Below are positions 1 through 6,565 of a DNA stretch of 11,358 bases, piece after piece. The notes below the pieces were generated by a model that saw only the letters and a list, made by a program, of their open reading frames with translations, had not been told where the DNA came from and ran no database searches. The stretch is from Streptomyces griseoluteus (GTDB lineage Bacteria > Actinomycetota > Actinomycetes > Streptomycetales > Streptomycetaceae): positions 1 to 11,358 of the forward strand of contig JOBE01000106.1 of assembly GCA_000717735.1 (NCBI GenBank), in the 5' to 3' direction. The stretch's first letter is position 1. Each line of letters starts with the position of its first letter. A program made the translations under genes and the position numbers.

Positions 1-2435
1 CCTCCGCCCCCACGCCCCCTCCCTTCGCGTCCCGCCGAGGCCTGCTGCGCGCGGCCCTCGGCGCCGCCGTCGTCGCCCCGCTCGCGATACCGGCCGCCGC
101 GACAGCCGCACACGCCGCCGACGCGTACGACACCCTGCGCCTGACCTGGCGGGACCTGCTCCTCGGCACGAACGTCGTGCCGACCGCCGAACCCTTCGCC
201 TCGAAGCTCGCCGCGCTCGGCGCCACCGCCGGCGACCTCCGCTCCGCCATGGCCCCGGCGAACGGCTCCCTCTGGCCGGACCTGCCGTACGCCGACCCCG
301 AACCGGACACGGACGCCGAGTCGTACACGTACTCGGGCAATCTCAACACCAGCTACAACCGGCTCCGCACCCTCACCGAGGCGTACTCCCAGCCCGGCAC
401 CGGACTCACCGGCGACTCGACCCTGCGCGCCGAGATCCTCGCCGGCCTCGACCACCTCCACGACCAGGCGTACCACGCGAACCAGGTGCGCTACGGCAAC
501 TGGTACAACTGGCAGATAGGCATCCCGCAGGCGCTGCTCGACATCGACGTCCTCCTGTACGACGTCCTCGGCGCGACCCGCGTCGCGGCACACTGCGCCG
601 CCGTCGACCACTTCGTCCCCGACAGCGCGGTCGCGAGCTACACCGGCACCTCCACCGGGGCCAACCGGGTCGACCTCTGCCGGGTCCTCGCGCTCCGCGG
701 AGTCGTCGGAAAGTCCTCCGCGAAGCTGTCCCGGGCCCGCGACGCGCTCTCCCCGGTCTTCCCGTACGTCACGTCCGGCGACGGTCTCCACGCCGACGGC
801 AGCTTCATCCAGCACACGTACGTCCCCTACGCCGCTTCCTACGGCGCCGTCATGCTCGGCGGGCTCTCGATGCTCTTCGCCCTGCTCAAGGGATCGACGT
901 GGGAGGTCACCGACAGCGGCCGGCAGGTGGTGTTCGACTCCGTCGAGAAGGCCTACGCGCCCTTCCTCTTCAACGGCCTGGCCATGGACGCCGTCGCGGG
1001 GCGCGCGATCAGCCGCGGCGTACAGCGGACGGACACCAGGGGCGTCCGCCAGGACGACCACCTGCGGGGCCACGGGATCATCGCGTGCGTCGCGCTGCTC
1101 GCGCGGAGCGCGTCGGCCGCCGAGAAGGCCCGCTGGGACGGCATGGTCAAGGGCTGGATCGCACGCGACCACTACAGCCCGCTGCTCGCCGACCCGGCGC
1201 TCGGTGTCGCCGCGCTCGCCCGCCTCAAGGCCGTCCAGGACGGCACGGCCCCGGCGAGCCCAGAACCGTCCGGTCACCGTCTCTTCCCCGGCATGGACCG
1301 CGCCGTGCACCGCCGCGCCGGGTGGGCGGCGTCGCTGTCCATGGCGTCGAACCGGATCACGTACTACGAGAACGGCAACGGCGAGAACCTGCGCGCCTGG
1401 CACAGCGGCTCCGGAATGCTCTACTGGTGGGGCGACGACTTCGCCAACGGGCAGTACAGCGATCACTTCTGGCCCACCGTCGATCCCTACCGGCTGCCCG
1501 GCACCACGGCCTCCCGCAAGCCGCTCGCCGACGGCGAGGGCGGGACCTGGGGCGCGGCCCGGCCCGATGTGCGCTGGGTCGGCGGGACGACGGACGGCAC
1601 ATACGCGGCTGTGGGGCAGTACCTCAAGGGGCTGTCGTCCACGATCCTGGCCAAGAAGTCCTGGTTCTTCCTCGACGACGCGGTCGTCTGCCTCGGCGCG
1701 GGGATCCACGGCCGCGACGGCGCCGGTGTCGAGTCGGTCGTGGAGAACCGCAACCTCGGCGGGACGGGAGTCCATGCCTTCACCGTCGACGGCGCGGCCC
1801 AGCCCACGACGCTCGGCTGGAGCGCCACCCTCACGGGCGCCCGATGGGCCCACCTCGCCGGTTTCGCGGGCTACGTCTTCCCCGGCGGCGCCACGGCGCT
1901 CAAGGCCCTGCGCCAGGCCCGCACGGGCGCCTGGTCGGACATCAACAAGGGGGCCGAGACCTCGCCGTACACGCGCCGGTACCTCACGCTCTGGCTCGAC
2001 CACGGCACCGATCCGACGTGGGCGGCCTACTCGTACGTCCTGATGCCGGGCGCGACCCAGGCGGCGACGGCGGCGCGCGCGGCGGACACGGGGTGGCTCA
2101 CCGTCCTCGCCAACGCCAACGAACAGCAGGGCGTACGGGTCCCCGCGCTCGGCTTCACCGGCGTCAACTTCTGGCTCGCCGGCACCGTCGGCGACGTCAC
2201 GGCCGGCGCCCCCGCGTCCGTGCTGATCCGCGAGTCCGGCACCACCGCCACGATCTGCGTCTCGGGCCCCCTGCGCGACGGGGCGCCGATCGACCTGACC
2301 TGGAACCGCCCCGTGCCGGCGGTGGTGTCCAAGGACGCCACGGTGCAGGTGCTGTCCACGGGATCCGCGCTCACCCTCCGGATCACTCCCGGCACGCTCG
2401 CCGCCACGCACAGGGCGGTCGTCAGCCTGGGGTGA
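1..2435 (+). CDS. Polysaccharide lyase family 8 (hyaluronate/chondroitin/xanthan lyase type), Tat-exported, 5'-partial
   Basis: The reading frame is open from base 3 to the TGA at 2433-2435, so the true start lies left of the window; the in-frame GTG at 177 is internal. The visible N-terminus is a twin-arginine signal: SRRGLL at 30-47, an Ala/Val-rich hydrophobic stretch, then an AHA|AD cleavage site near 108-119. The mature enzyme therefore probably acts outside the cell. PL8 enzymes split uronic-acid polysaccharides by beta-elimination. Family landmarks are NWYNWQIGIPQALLD (498-542), the catalytic-type Asn in TGANRVD (codon 663), His in FIQHTYVPY (codon 813) and Tyr in ASYG (codon 840). The Asn-His and His-Tyr spacings are 50 and 9 residues, the same as Asn349/His399/Tyr408 of pneumococcal hyaluronate lyase. 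The central part has MDRAVHRR, NGNGENLRAWHSGSGM and FWPTVDPYRLPGTT (about 1290-1510), followed by beta-sandwich domains. About 810 residues are visible, full length for the family. The exact substrate cannot be read from sequence alone. Confidence 0.93.
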   Translation, partial: SAPTPPPFASRRGLLRAALGAAVVAPLAIPAAATAAHAADAYDTLRLTWRDLLLGTNVVPTAEPFASKLAALGATAGDLRSAMAPANGSLWPDLPYADPEPDTDAESYTYSGNLNTSYNRLRTLTEAYSQPGTGLTGDSTLRAEILAGLDHLHDQAYHANQVRYGNWYNWQIGIPQALLDIDVLLYDVLGATRVAAHCAAVDHFVPDSAVASYTGTSTGANRVDLCRVLALRGVVGKSSAKLSRARDALSPVFPYVTSGDGLHADGSFIQHTYVPYAASYGAVMLGGLSMLFALLKGSTWEVTDSGRQVVFDSVEKAYAPFLFNGLAMDAVAGRAISRGVQRTDTRGVRQDDHLRGHGIIACVALLARSASAAEKARWDGMVKGWIARDHYSPLLADPALGVAALARLKAVQDGTAPASPEPSGHRLFPGMDRAVHRRAGWAASLSMASNRITYYENGNGENLRAWHSGSGMLYWWGDDFANGQYSDHFWPTVDPYRLPGTTASRKPLADGEGGTWGAARPDVRWVGGTTDGTYAAVGQYLKGLSSTILAKKSWFFLDDAVVCLGAGIHGRDGAGVESVVENRNLGGTGVHAFTVDGAAQPTTLGWSATLTGARWAHLAGFAGYVFPGGATALKALRQARTGAWSDINKGAETSPYTRRYLTLWLDHGTDPTWAAYSYVLMPGATQAATAARAADTGWLTVLANANEQQGVRVPALGFTGVNFWLAGTVGDVTAGAPASVLIRESGTTATICVSGPLRDGAPIDLTWNRPVPAVVSKDATVQVLSTGSALTLRITPGTLAATHRAVVSLG

Positions 2436-2494
2436 GAGGGGAGCGGGAACGTGTGGGCCATTGGCTCCGTCCGGCCACCCACCGCGCTGACGCA

Positions 2495-2511
2495 GTGGGC
2501 CGATGGCCCAC
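2495..2511 (+). terminator. Possible hairpin terminator after the PL8 lyase gene
   Basis: GTGGGCC-GAT-GGCCCAC is a perfect 7-bp stem with a 3-nt loop, 60 bases after the lyase stop. There is no T tract, which is usual in this type of genome. The 3' arm, extended as ATGGCCCAC (2503-2511), also pairs perfectly with GTGGGCCAT at 2453-2461, giving an alternative longer-range 9-bp stem. Confidence 0.4.
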
Positions 2512-2526
2512 CGTTTCCACGGTCGG

Positions 2527-2557
2527 TTGAGCCGTCGTACCCCCTTCCGTCTATCCT
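2527..2557 (+). promoter_or_regulatory. Weak candidate promoter for the FUSC-like gene
   Basis: TTGAGC (2527-2532) and TATCCT (2552-2557, fits TAnnnT) are 19 bases apart, about 145 bases upstream of the chosen start. The region 2436-2700 holds no convincing gene, only this candidate, the hairpin before it, and a small CGGCGC...GCGCCG inverted repeat at 2577-2594. The spacing is long, so this is a tentative call. Confidence 0.25.
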
Positions 2558-2700
2558 TGTAGCCATCACACACCTTCGGCGCCGCGCAGCGCCGTCCGGC
2601 GACGAGGCCGGACCGGCCCGCGGTGCCTTCGTCGTGTCCGAGCCCCCACCACCCCCGGGGTCCCTCGCGCGCGGCGAGGAACATGACAAGGGGGGCGGGA

Positions 2701-4221
2701 TTGGCCGCCGTGCGGAAGTACTTCATGGCCCCGGATCCGGGACGCGTCCGGCTCAGGGTGTCGTCGCGCGCCGTTCTCGGCATCACGCTCGCCGTCGCCC
2801 TCGCGGAGCTCCTCGGCCTCTCCCTGACCGCCTCCATCACCGCCGGTCTCGCCGCCCTGCTCGCCCTCTTCACGGTCGGCGACTCCACGGTCCGCCGCCA
2901 GGCCGTCACCACCGCCCTGCTGCCGGCGGTCGGCTTCCCCGTCCTCGCGCTCGCCACCTTCCTGCACGGCGCCCCGCTCCTGCGGGACGCGAGCTGGCTC
3001 CTCGTCGTCTTCGCCGGCGTGTACGCCCGCCGCTGGGGACCGCGCGGGCACGCCCTCGGCATCTTCGCGTTCATGCAGTTCTTCGTGACGCAGTTCCTGC
3101 ACGCGCTCCCCTCCCAGCTTCCCGAGCTGTACGCCGCCGTCGCCCTCGCGCTGCTCGCCGTCGGAGCGGTCCGCTTCGTGGCCTGGTGCATCGAGCGGCA
3201 CGTGCCGCCGCCGGCCGCGCCCGCCCCGCTGCCCGGCACCGGCCTGGCCCGCCCCACCACCCGCCAGGCCTTCCAGGCCACGGCCGCCTGCGCCGTGGCC
3301 CTCGCCGCCGGCCAGCTGATCTCACACGAGCGCTGGTACTGGGCCGTCGGCACCGCCTGGTGGATCTTCGTCAACACCTCCTCGCGCGGCGAGACGCTCG
3401 TCCGGGGTTTCCGCCGGGTGCTCGGCACCGTCGCCGGGATCGCCGCCGGCCTGCTGATCGCCGTCCCGCTGGGCGGCGCGACCGCCCCCACCGCCCTGCT
3501 CGTCGCCGTCTGCGTCTTCGGGATCTTCTACACCGCCCCGCTCTCGTACAGCTGGATGATGTTCTTCGTCACCGTCATGGCGGGCCTCCTCTACGGGCTG
3601 CTCGGCGTCCTGCACCCCGGCCTGCTGCTCCTGCGCTTCCAGGAGACCGCCGTCGGCGCGATCGGCGCCGCGATCGGCGTCGCCCTGCTGCCGGTGACCA
3701 CGCACGCCGCCACCAACGCCTGGATCGAGCGGGCCGTGACCTGCGTGCACACCTGCACCACCGCCGCCGCCCGGCGCCTCGCGGGCGACCCGGGCGTCGA
3801 CCCGGCCCCGCACGCCGCCGAACTGGAGATCCTGCTCGGCCGGGTCCGGCTCTCCCTCGCGCCGCTCGTACACCCCCTGAACCCGCTGCGGGCCCGCAAG
3901 GCCCGCGCACGCCGCGTGCTCGCGCTCCTGGACGACTGCGCCCGTGAGATCCGGGGCCTCGCCGCCGTCGCCGCCGACCCGGACGCCTCGCACGACGCCC
4001 GCCTCGTGGCCGCCGCCTGGCGCGTGGAAGCCGCGGTCCACGCCCTCGTACCCCCGGCGGGGCCGGGGCGGACCGCGGTCGCCGAGACCGACGGCGTACC
4101 GCACCACCACCCCGGCGCGGAGGCCGCCCTCGGTCACCTGCACGGCCTGGAGCAGGCCCTCGTCGGCCTCGCGGCACCGCTCAAGACGTCCCTCCGCGCC
4201 CCGCTGGTCCCGGCCGCCTGA
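2701..4221 (+). CDS. FUSC family / aromatic acid exporter-like integral membrane protein
   Basis: A 506-residue protein with two membrane halves. Residues about 23-162 carry roughly six hydrophobic helices (for example AVLGITLAVALAELLGLSL and LPELYAAVALALLAVGAV). After a Pro/Ala-rich linker (about 168-182), residues about 187-335 form a second helical block with RWYWAVGTAWWIFV and FRRVLGTVAGIAAGLL, which matches the FUSC/ArAE pattern of an aromatic-rich helix followed by R..GT..G. The last about 165 residues are soluble and helical. Relatives include bacterial efflux proteins for aromatic acids and many uncharacterised actinobacterial proteins; the substrate here is unknown. Start choice: TTG 2701 has AAGGGGGG (2688-2695) 5 bases before it and gives MAAVRKYFMAPDPG. 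ATG 2683 has its GAGGA only 2 bases away, GTG 2710 and GTG 2623 are other options. The following lactonase gene has its own regulatory region, so the two are probably not one transcription unit. Confidence 0.85.
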   Translation: MAAVRKYFMAPDPGRVRLRVSSRAVLGITLAVALAELLGLSLTASITAGLAALLALFTVGDSTVRRQAVTTALLPAVGFPVLALATFLHGAPLLRDASWLLVVFAGVYARRWGPRGHALGIFAFMQFFVTQFLHALPSQLPELYAAVALALLAVGAVRFVAWCIERHVPPPAAPAPLPGTGLARPTTRQAFQATAACAVALAAGQLISHERWYWAVGTAWWIFVNTSSRGETLVRGFRRVLGTVAGIAAGLLIAVPLGGATAPTALLVAVCVFGIFYTAPLSYSWMMFFVTVMAGLLYGLLGVLHPGLLLLRFQETAVGAIGAAIGVALLPVTTHAATNAWIERAVTCVHTCTTAAARRLAGDPGVDPAPHAAELEILLGRVRLSLAPLVHPLNPLRARKARARRVLALLDDCAREIRGLAAVAADPDASHDARLVAAAWRVEAAVHALVPPAGPGRTAVAETDGVPHHHPGAEAALGHLHGLEQALVGLAAPLKTSLRAPLVPAA

Positions 4222-4233
4222 GCCGCGCCCCTT

Positions 4234-4245
4234 TGGTCTAGACCG
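4234..4245. promoter_or_regulatory. DasR-responsive element (dre) upstream of the lactonase gene
   Basis: TGGTCTAGACCG contains the perfect 10-bp palindrome GGTCTAGACC (4235-4244) and matches the known dre core TGGTCTAGACCA of the GntR-family regulator DasR (NagR/YvoA in Bacillus) at 11 of 12 bases. It lies in the 89-base gap between the FUSC-like gene and the lactonase gene, 66 bases before the lactonase start. Its right end is 5 bases before a TAnnnT-type -10 hexamer, so a bound regulator would overlap the RNA polymerase footprint. DasR is known to release dre on binding glucosamine-6-phosphate and related phosphosugars. Control of this gene is inferred. Confidence 0.8.
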
Positions 4246-4250
4246 CCTGC

Positions 4251-4256
4251 TACCGT
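4251..4256 (+). promoter_or_regulatory. Candidate -10 hexamer of the lactonase gene
   Basis: TACCGT fits the Streptomyces TAnnnT -10 pattern. It sits just right of the dre palindrome and would start the transcript near 4263. No good TTGAC-like -35 is seen at 17-18 bases upstream, where the sequence is C-rich. Confidence 0.4.
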
Positions 4257-4268
4257 CGGCCGGACGAA

Positions 4269-4290
4269 GGCCGGTCGACCGCGACCGGCC
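4269..4290 (+). other. Strong stem-loop in the lactonase leader
   Basis: GGCCGGTCG-ACCG-CGACCGGCC is a perfect 9-bp stem with a 4-nt loop. It sits between the candidate promoter and the ribosome binding site (GGAGG 4302-4306). It may stabilise the 5' end of the mRNA, act as an attenuator, or serve as the terminator of the upstream FUSC-like gene. Confidence 0.6.
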
Positions 4291-4310
4291 CCGGGGGCAG
4301 GGGAGGCGCC

Positions 4311-5375
4311 GTGCGCGACACACGGACGGTAGACACGGTTCAGGGGCGGAGCGCGGTACGGGCGTACATCGGCTCCTTCACCTCGGCCGGCGGGCGCGGC
4401 GTCCTGGCCGCCGAGGTGGACGAGAAAACCGGCGCGCTGACCGTCACGGGCGCCAGCGACGCCGTCACCGACCCCTCGTTCCTCGCCCTCGCGGGCCCGG
4501 TGCTGCACGCCGTGTCCGAGACCGACGCGGGAGCCGTCGCCGCCTTCGACGTCACAGGACCCGCCCCCCGGCCGCTCGGCGCGCCCGTCCCCGTCGACGG
4601 CGCCGCCCCCACCCACCTCGCCGTCGCCGCCGGCCACCTCCTCACCGCCAACTACACCTCCGGCAGCGTCACGGCCCTGCCGCTGGCCGCGGACGGCACC
4701 GCCCGCCCCGCCACGACCGTCCTGCGGCACGAGGGCGCCGGACCGGTCGCCGCTCGCCAGGCCGGCCCGCACGCCCACCAGGTGCTCCCCGCCCCCGGCG
4801 GCCGGTGGATCGTCAGCGTGGACCTCGGCACCGACTCCGTACGGATCTGCGCCCTCGACCCGGTCACCGGAGCGCTCACCCTGCACGGCGAGACCGCGCT
4901 GCGTCCCGGCACCGGCCCGCGCCACCTCGCCTTCCACCCGGCCGGCACGCACGCGTACGTCCTGAACGAGCTGGAGCCCACCCTCACGGTCTGCCGCTGG
5001 GACGCGGCCGCGGGCGTGCTCGAACCGCTCGGCGAGACCCCCGTCGTCCCCGAGGACGCCACCGGTGCCGCCTACCCCTCCGAGGTCGTCGTCGCCCCCG
5101 ACGGGCGGTTCCTCTGGGCCGCCGTCCGAGGCGCCGACACCCTCGCCGTGCTCGCCCTCGACCCGGACGGCGGCGGGGCCTCCCTCGCCGCCACCGTGCC
5201 CTGCGGCGGCAGCTGGCCCCGCGACCTGACCCTCGCCCCGTCCGGACGGCACCTGTACGCGGCCAACGAGCGCTCCGGCGACGTCACCTGGTTCACCCTC
5301 GACCCCGAAACCGGGATCCCCGCGCGCGCGGGCTCGATCGAGGCCCCGGCGGCCTCCTGCGTCGTCTTCGGCTGA
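4311..5375 (+). CDS. Lactonase family beta-propeller protein (6-phosphogluconolactonase / YkgB-PgL type)
   Basis: A 354-residue protein of the normal length for the lactonase propeller family (PF10282 type). Characteristic segments are AYIGSFTSAGGRG (18-30), GPHAHQV (152-158), GTGPRHLAFHP (200-210), YVLNEL (216-221), YPSEVVVAPDGRFL (255-268), CGGSWPRDLTLAPSGRHLY (298-316) and AANERSGDV (316-324), repeated roughly once per blade. There is no signal peptide, so a cytoplasmic place is expected. Characterised relatives hydrolyse 6-phosphogluconolactone in the oxidative pentose phosphate pathway, but many members have unknown lactone substrates. GTG 4311 is preceded by GGGGAGG with 4 bases spacing and no other early start is available. 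The upstream dre makes this a predicted member of the DasR/N-acetylglucosamine regulon. It stands alone on its strand and ends just before a strong bidirectional hairpin. Confidence 0.9.
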   Translation: MRDTRTVDTVQGRSAVRAYIGSFTSAGGRGVLAAEVDEKTGALTVTGASDAVTDPSFLALAGPVLHAVSETDAGAVAAFDVTGPAPRPLGAPVPVDGAAPTHLAVAAGHLLTANYTSGSVTALPLAADGTARPATTVLRHEGAGPVAARQAGPHAHQVLPAPGGRWIVSVDLGTDSVRICALDPVTGALTLHGETALRPGTGPRHLAFHPAGTHAYVLNELEPTLTVCRWDAAAGVLEPLGETPVVPEDATGAAYPSEVVVAPDGRFLWAAVRGADTLAVLALDPDGGGASLAATVPCGGSWPRDLTLAPSGRHLYAANERSGDVTWFTLDPETGIPARAGSIEAPAASCVVFG

Positions 5376-5405
5376 ACAGGCGGCACCGGCGGGACCCCGG
5401 ACCCT

Positions 5406-5463
5406 GCCCGTACGTCGAAGGGCCCGCACCGGACATCCGGTGCGGGCCCTTCGACGTACGGGC
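5406..5463. terminator. Bidirectional terminator: 28-bp perfect inverted repeat
   Basis: Bases 5406-5433 and 5436-5463 are exact reverse complements with only CA between them. The core GAAGGGCCCGCACC / GGTGCGGGCCCTTC resembles hairpins common between Streptomyces genes, but here the pairing continues outward through CGTACGTC. It lies 30 bases after the lactonase stop and 13 bases past the stop of the convergent CbiX-like gene, so it can serve both. Confidence 0.88.
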
Positions 5464-5476
5464 GGAGGCGTGGGCC

Positions 5477-6394
5477 TCAGAGCGAGGACGAGCCCTGCTG
5501 CTGGGGGATGCCGAGGGTCGCCGTGTACTGCGAGAGCACCAGCTTGCCGATCGCCGGGTAGGCGCCCAGCGGCTCGGCCGCGGCGCACCCGGCCTCCTTC
5601 GAGGCCTCGTCGAGCAGACCCTCGGGCAGCTCAGGACCGATCAGGTACGGGGCGAGGGCCAACTGCTCCGAGCCCGCGGCGCGCAGCTGATCCGCGATGG
5701 AGGCGATCGAACCCTCCTGGTCGAGCGCGGCGGCCATCACCGGAACGGCGAGGCGCGCGGCGAGCAGCATGCCGGTGATCCCCGCGGCCTGCACGGCCTC
5801 CTCGCCGCCGACCGTCGCCAGGATGATGCCGTCGGCGGCCGTCGCCACCGTGAACAGCCGGGCGCGGTCGGCGCGGGCAAGACCCGCCTCCGACAGACGC
5901 ACGTGCAGCGCCTCGGCGAGCAGCGGGTGCGGGCCGAGGACGTCGGTCAGCTCGGCGGTGTTGCCGGCGTCCATGACGGCCTGGCGCACCTGGCGCATCT
6001 GGGCGCTGTCCGGACCGGCGAGGAGCGGCACGACGACCGCGGCCGGGCCCGTCGGGGCGGTGACCTCACGGCCGGCGGCCACGGCCAGCTCGTACCGCTC
6101 GGTGCGCAGCGAGGCGGCGGCCGCGAGCATCGTCGCGAGCGAGGGGAACTCGATGTCGTCGCCCTCCAGGAAGCCGATCAGGGCTTCGAGGCCGGGCAGC
6201 TCGGAACGCGCGATGCTCACGACCTCCTCGGCCAGCGAGCGTATGGCGGCGGAAGGCGCGCCGGGCACAGCGAGAACCAGTGCGGGAGCGCCCTCGGGCG
6301 CCGCCGCGGGTTCGGGGCGACGGTGCCGCCCGGACTGACGGGGTCGAGGCATTCGTACAGGCAGGCCGGAAGCAGGCCCAGTGGGGGAGCTCAT
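5477..6394 (-). CDS. CbiX / sirohydrochlorin chelatase-like protein, catalytic residues partly lost
   Basis: A 305-residue protein with a disordered basic N-terminus (MPRPRQSGRHRR, 15-26) and two chelatase-like halves. The first half begins with ALVLAVPGAPS (37-47), where active CbiX proteins usually have an HG-type start carrying a metal-binding His. It contains VVVPLLAGPDSAQMRQVRQAV (120-140) and TDVLGPHPLLAEAL (150-163), the latter keeping a His. The second half contains ADGIILATVGGEEAVQAAG, ALDQEGSIASIADQL and LALAPYLIGPELPEGLL (245-261). Active family members insert Co or Fe into sirohydrochlorin for cobalamin or siroheme. The missing first His makes catalysis uncertain here, and no tetrapyrrole genes are adjacent. 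ATG 6394 was chosen over the in-frame upstream ATG 6448 because homologous-looking sequence starts at MSSPTGPASG and a TAGCAT -10 lies 8 bases upstream, pointing to a leaderless message. Confidence 0.8.
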   Translation of the reverse strand: MSSPTGPASGLPVRMPRPRQSGRHRRPEPAAAPEGAPALVLAVPGAPSAAIRSLAEEVVSIARSELPGLEALIGFLEGDDIEFPSLATMLAAAASLRTERYELAVAAGREVTAPTGPAAVVVPLLAGPDSAQMRQVRQAVMDAGNTAELTDVLGPHPLLAEALHVRLSEAGLARADRARLFTVATAADGIILATVGGEEAVQAAGITGMLLAARLAVPVMAAALDQEGSIASIADQLRAAGSEQLALAPYLIGPELPEGLLDEASKEAGCAAAEPLGAYPAIGKLVLSQYTATLGIPQQQGSSSL

Positions 6395-6402
6395 GGCGCC
6401 GC

Positions 6403-6408
6403 ATGCTA
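6403..6408 (-). promoter_or_regulatory. -10 element of the CbiX-like gene (leaderless arrangement)
   Basis: On the minus strand TAGCAT (6408 to 6403) is followed by 8 bases and then ATG at 6394, so transcription would begin at or next to the start codon. No Shine-Dalgarno sequence precedes the ATG. A weak GACGGC sits at the -35 position 17 bases upstream (6431 to 6426). Confidence 0.5.
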
Positions 6409-6510
6409 CTGGTTTCGCCCGGTGTGCCGTCGGGTGAGGTACGGTCACGCGCCTTCTGCCCCCCTATGTCCCCCCTGGGCGCGGCCCCCGACCTCCTCAG
6501 GGACCGAGAC

Positions 6511-6538
6511 ACAGGCTCCCACCTGGGCGGATGCCTGT
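6511..6538 (-). terminator. Possible hairpin downstream of the GlcNAc-kinase-like gene
   Basis: ACAGGC (6511-6516) pairs with GCCTGT (6533-6538), with CCCA/TGGG as a possible inner stem. It begins 27 bases after the kinase-like stop on the minus strand. The stem is modest and there is no T tract. The rest of the 171-base gap up to the CbiX-like start shows no gene, only C-rich runs. Confidence 0.35.
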
Positions 6539-6565
6539 CACCTTCGGCCGTGTCCCCACCCTCGC

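Noticed and set aside
177..2435. GTG 177 as the start of the lyase gene
   Set aside because: The frame is open further left and encodes a twin-arginine signal peptide and the first residues of the mature domain, so 177 is internal.
899..2530. A 543-codon frame overlapping the PL8 gene
   Set aside because: Same-strand shadow of the lyase, low complexity, and the lyase frame contains all expected motifs.
2451..3947. A 498-codon plus-strand frame overlapping the FUSC-like gene
   Set aside because: Arg/Pro-rich composition, no domain, and the overlapping frame encodes a clear membrane protein.
4134..5588. A 484-codon minus-strand frame opposite the lactonase gene
   Set aside because: Gly/Arg-rich antisense shadow that crosses the 28-bp terminator repeat; no start signal or domain.
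6511..6538. A cobalamin riboswitch between the kinase-like and CbiX-like genes
   Set aside because: A riboswitch would suit a CbiX-like gene, but no B12 box or conserved core was found and the CbiX-like message appears leaderless. Only a modest hairpin is present.
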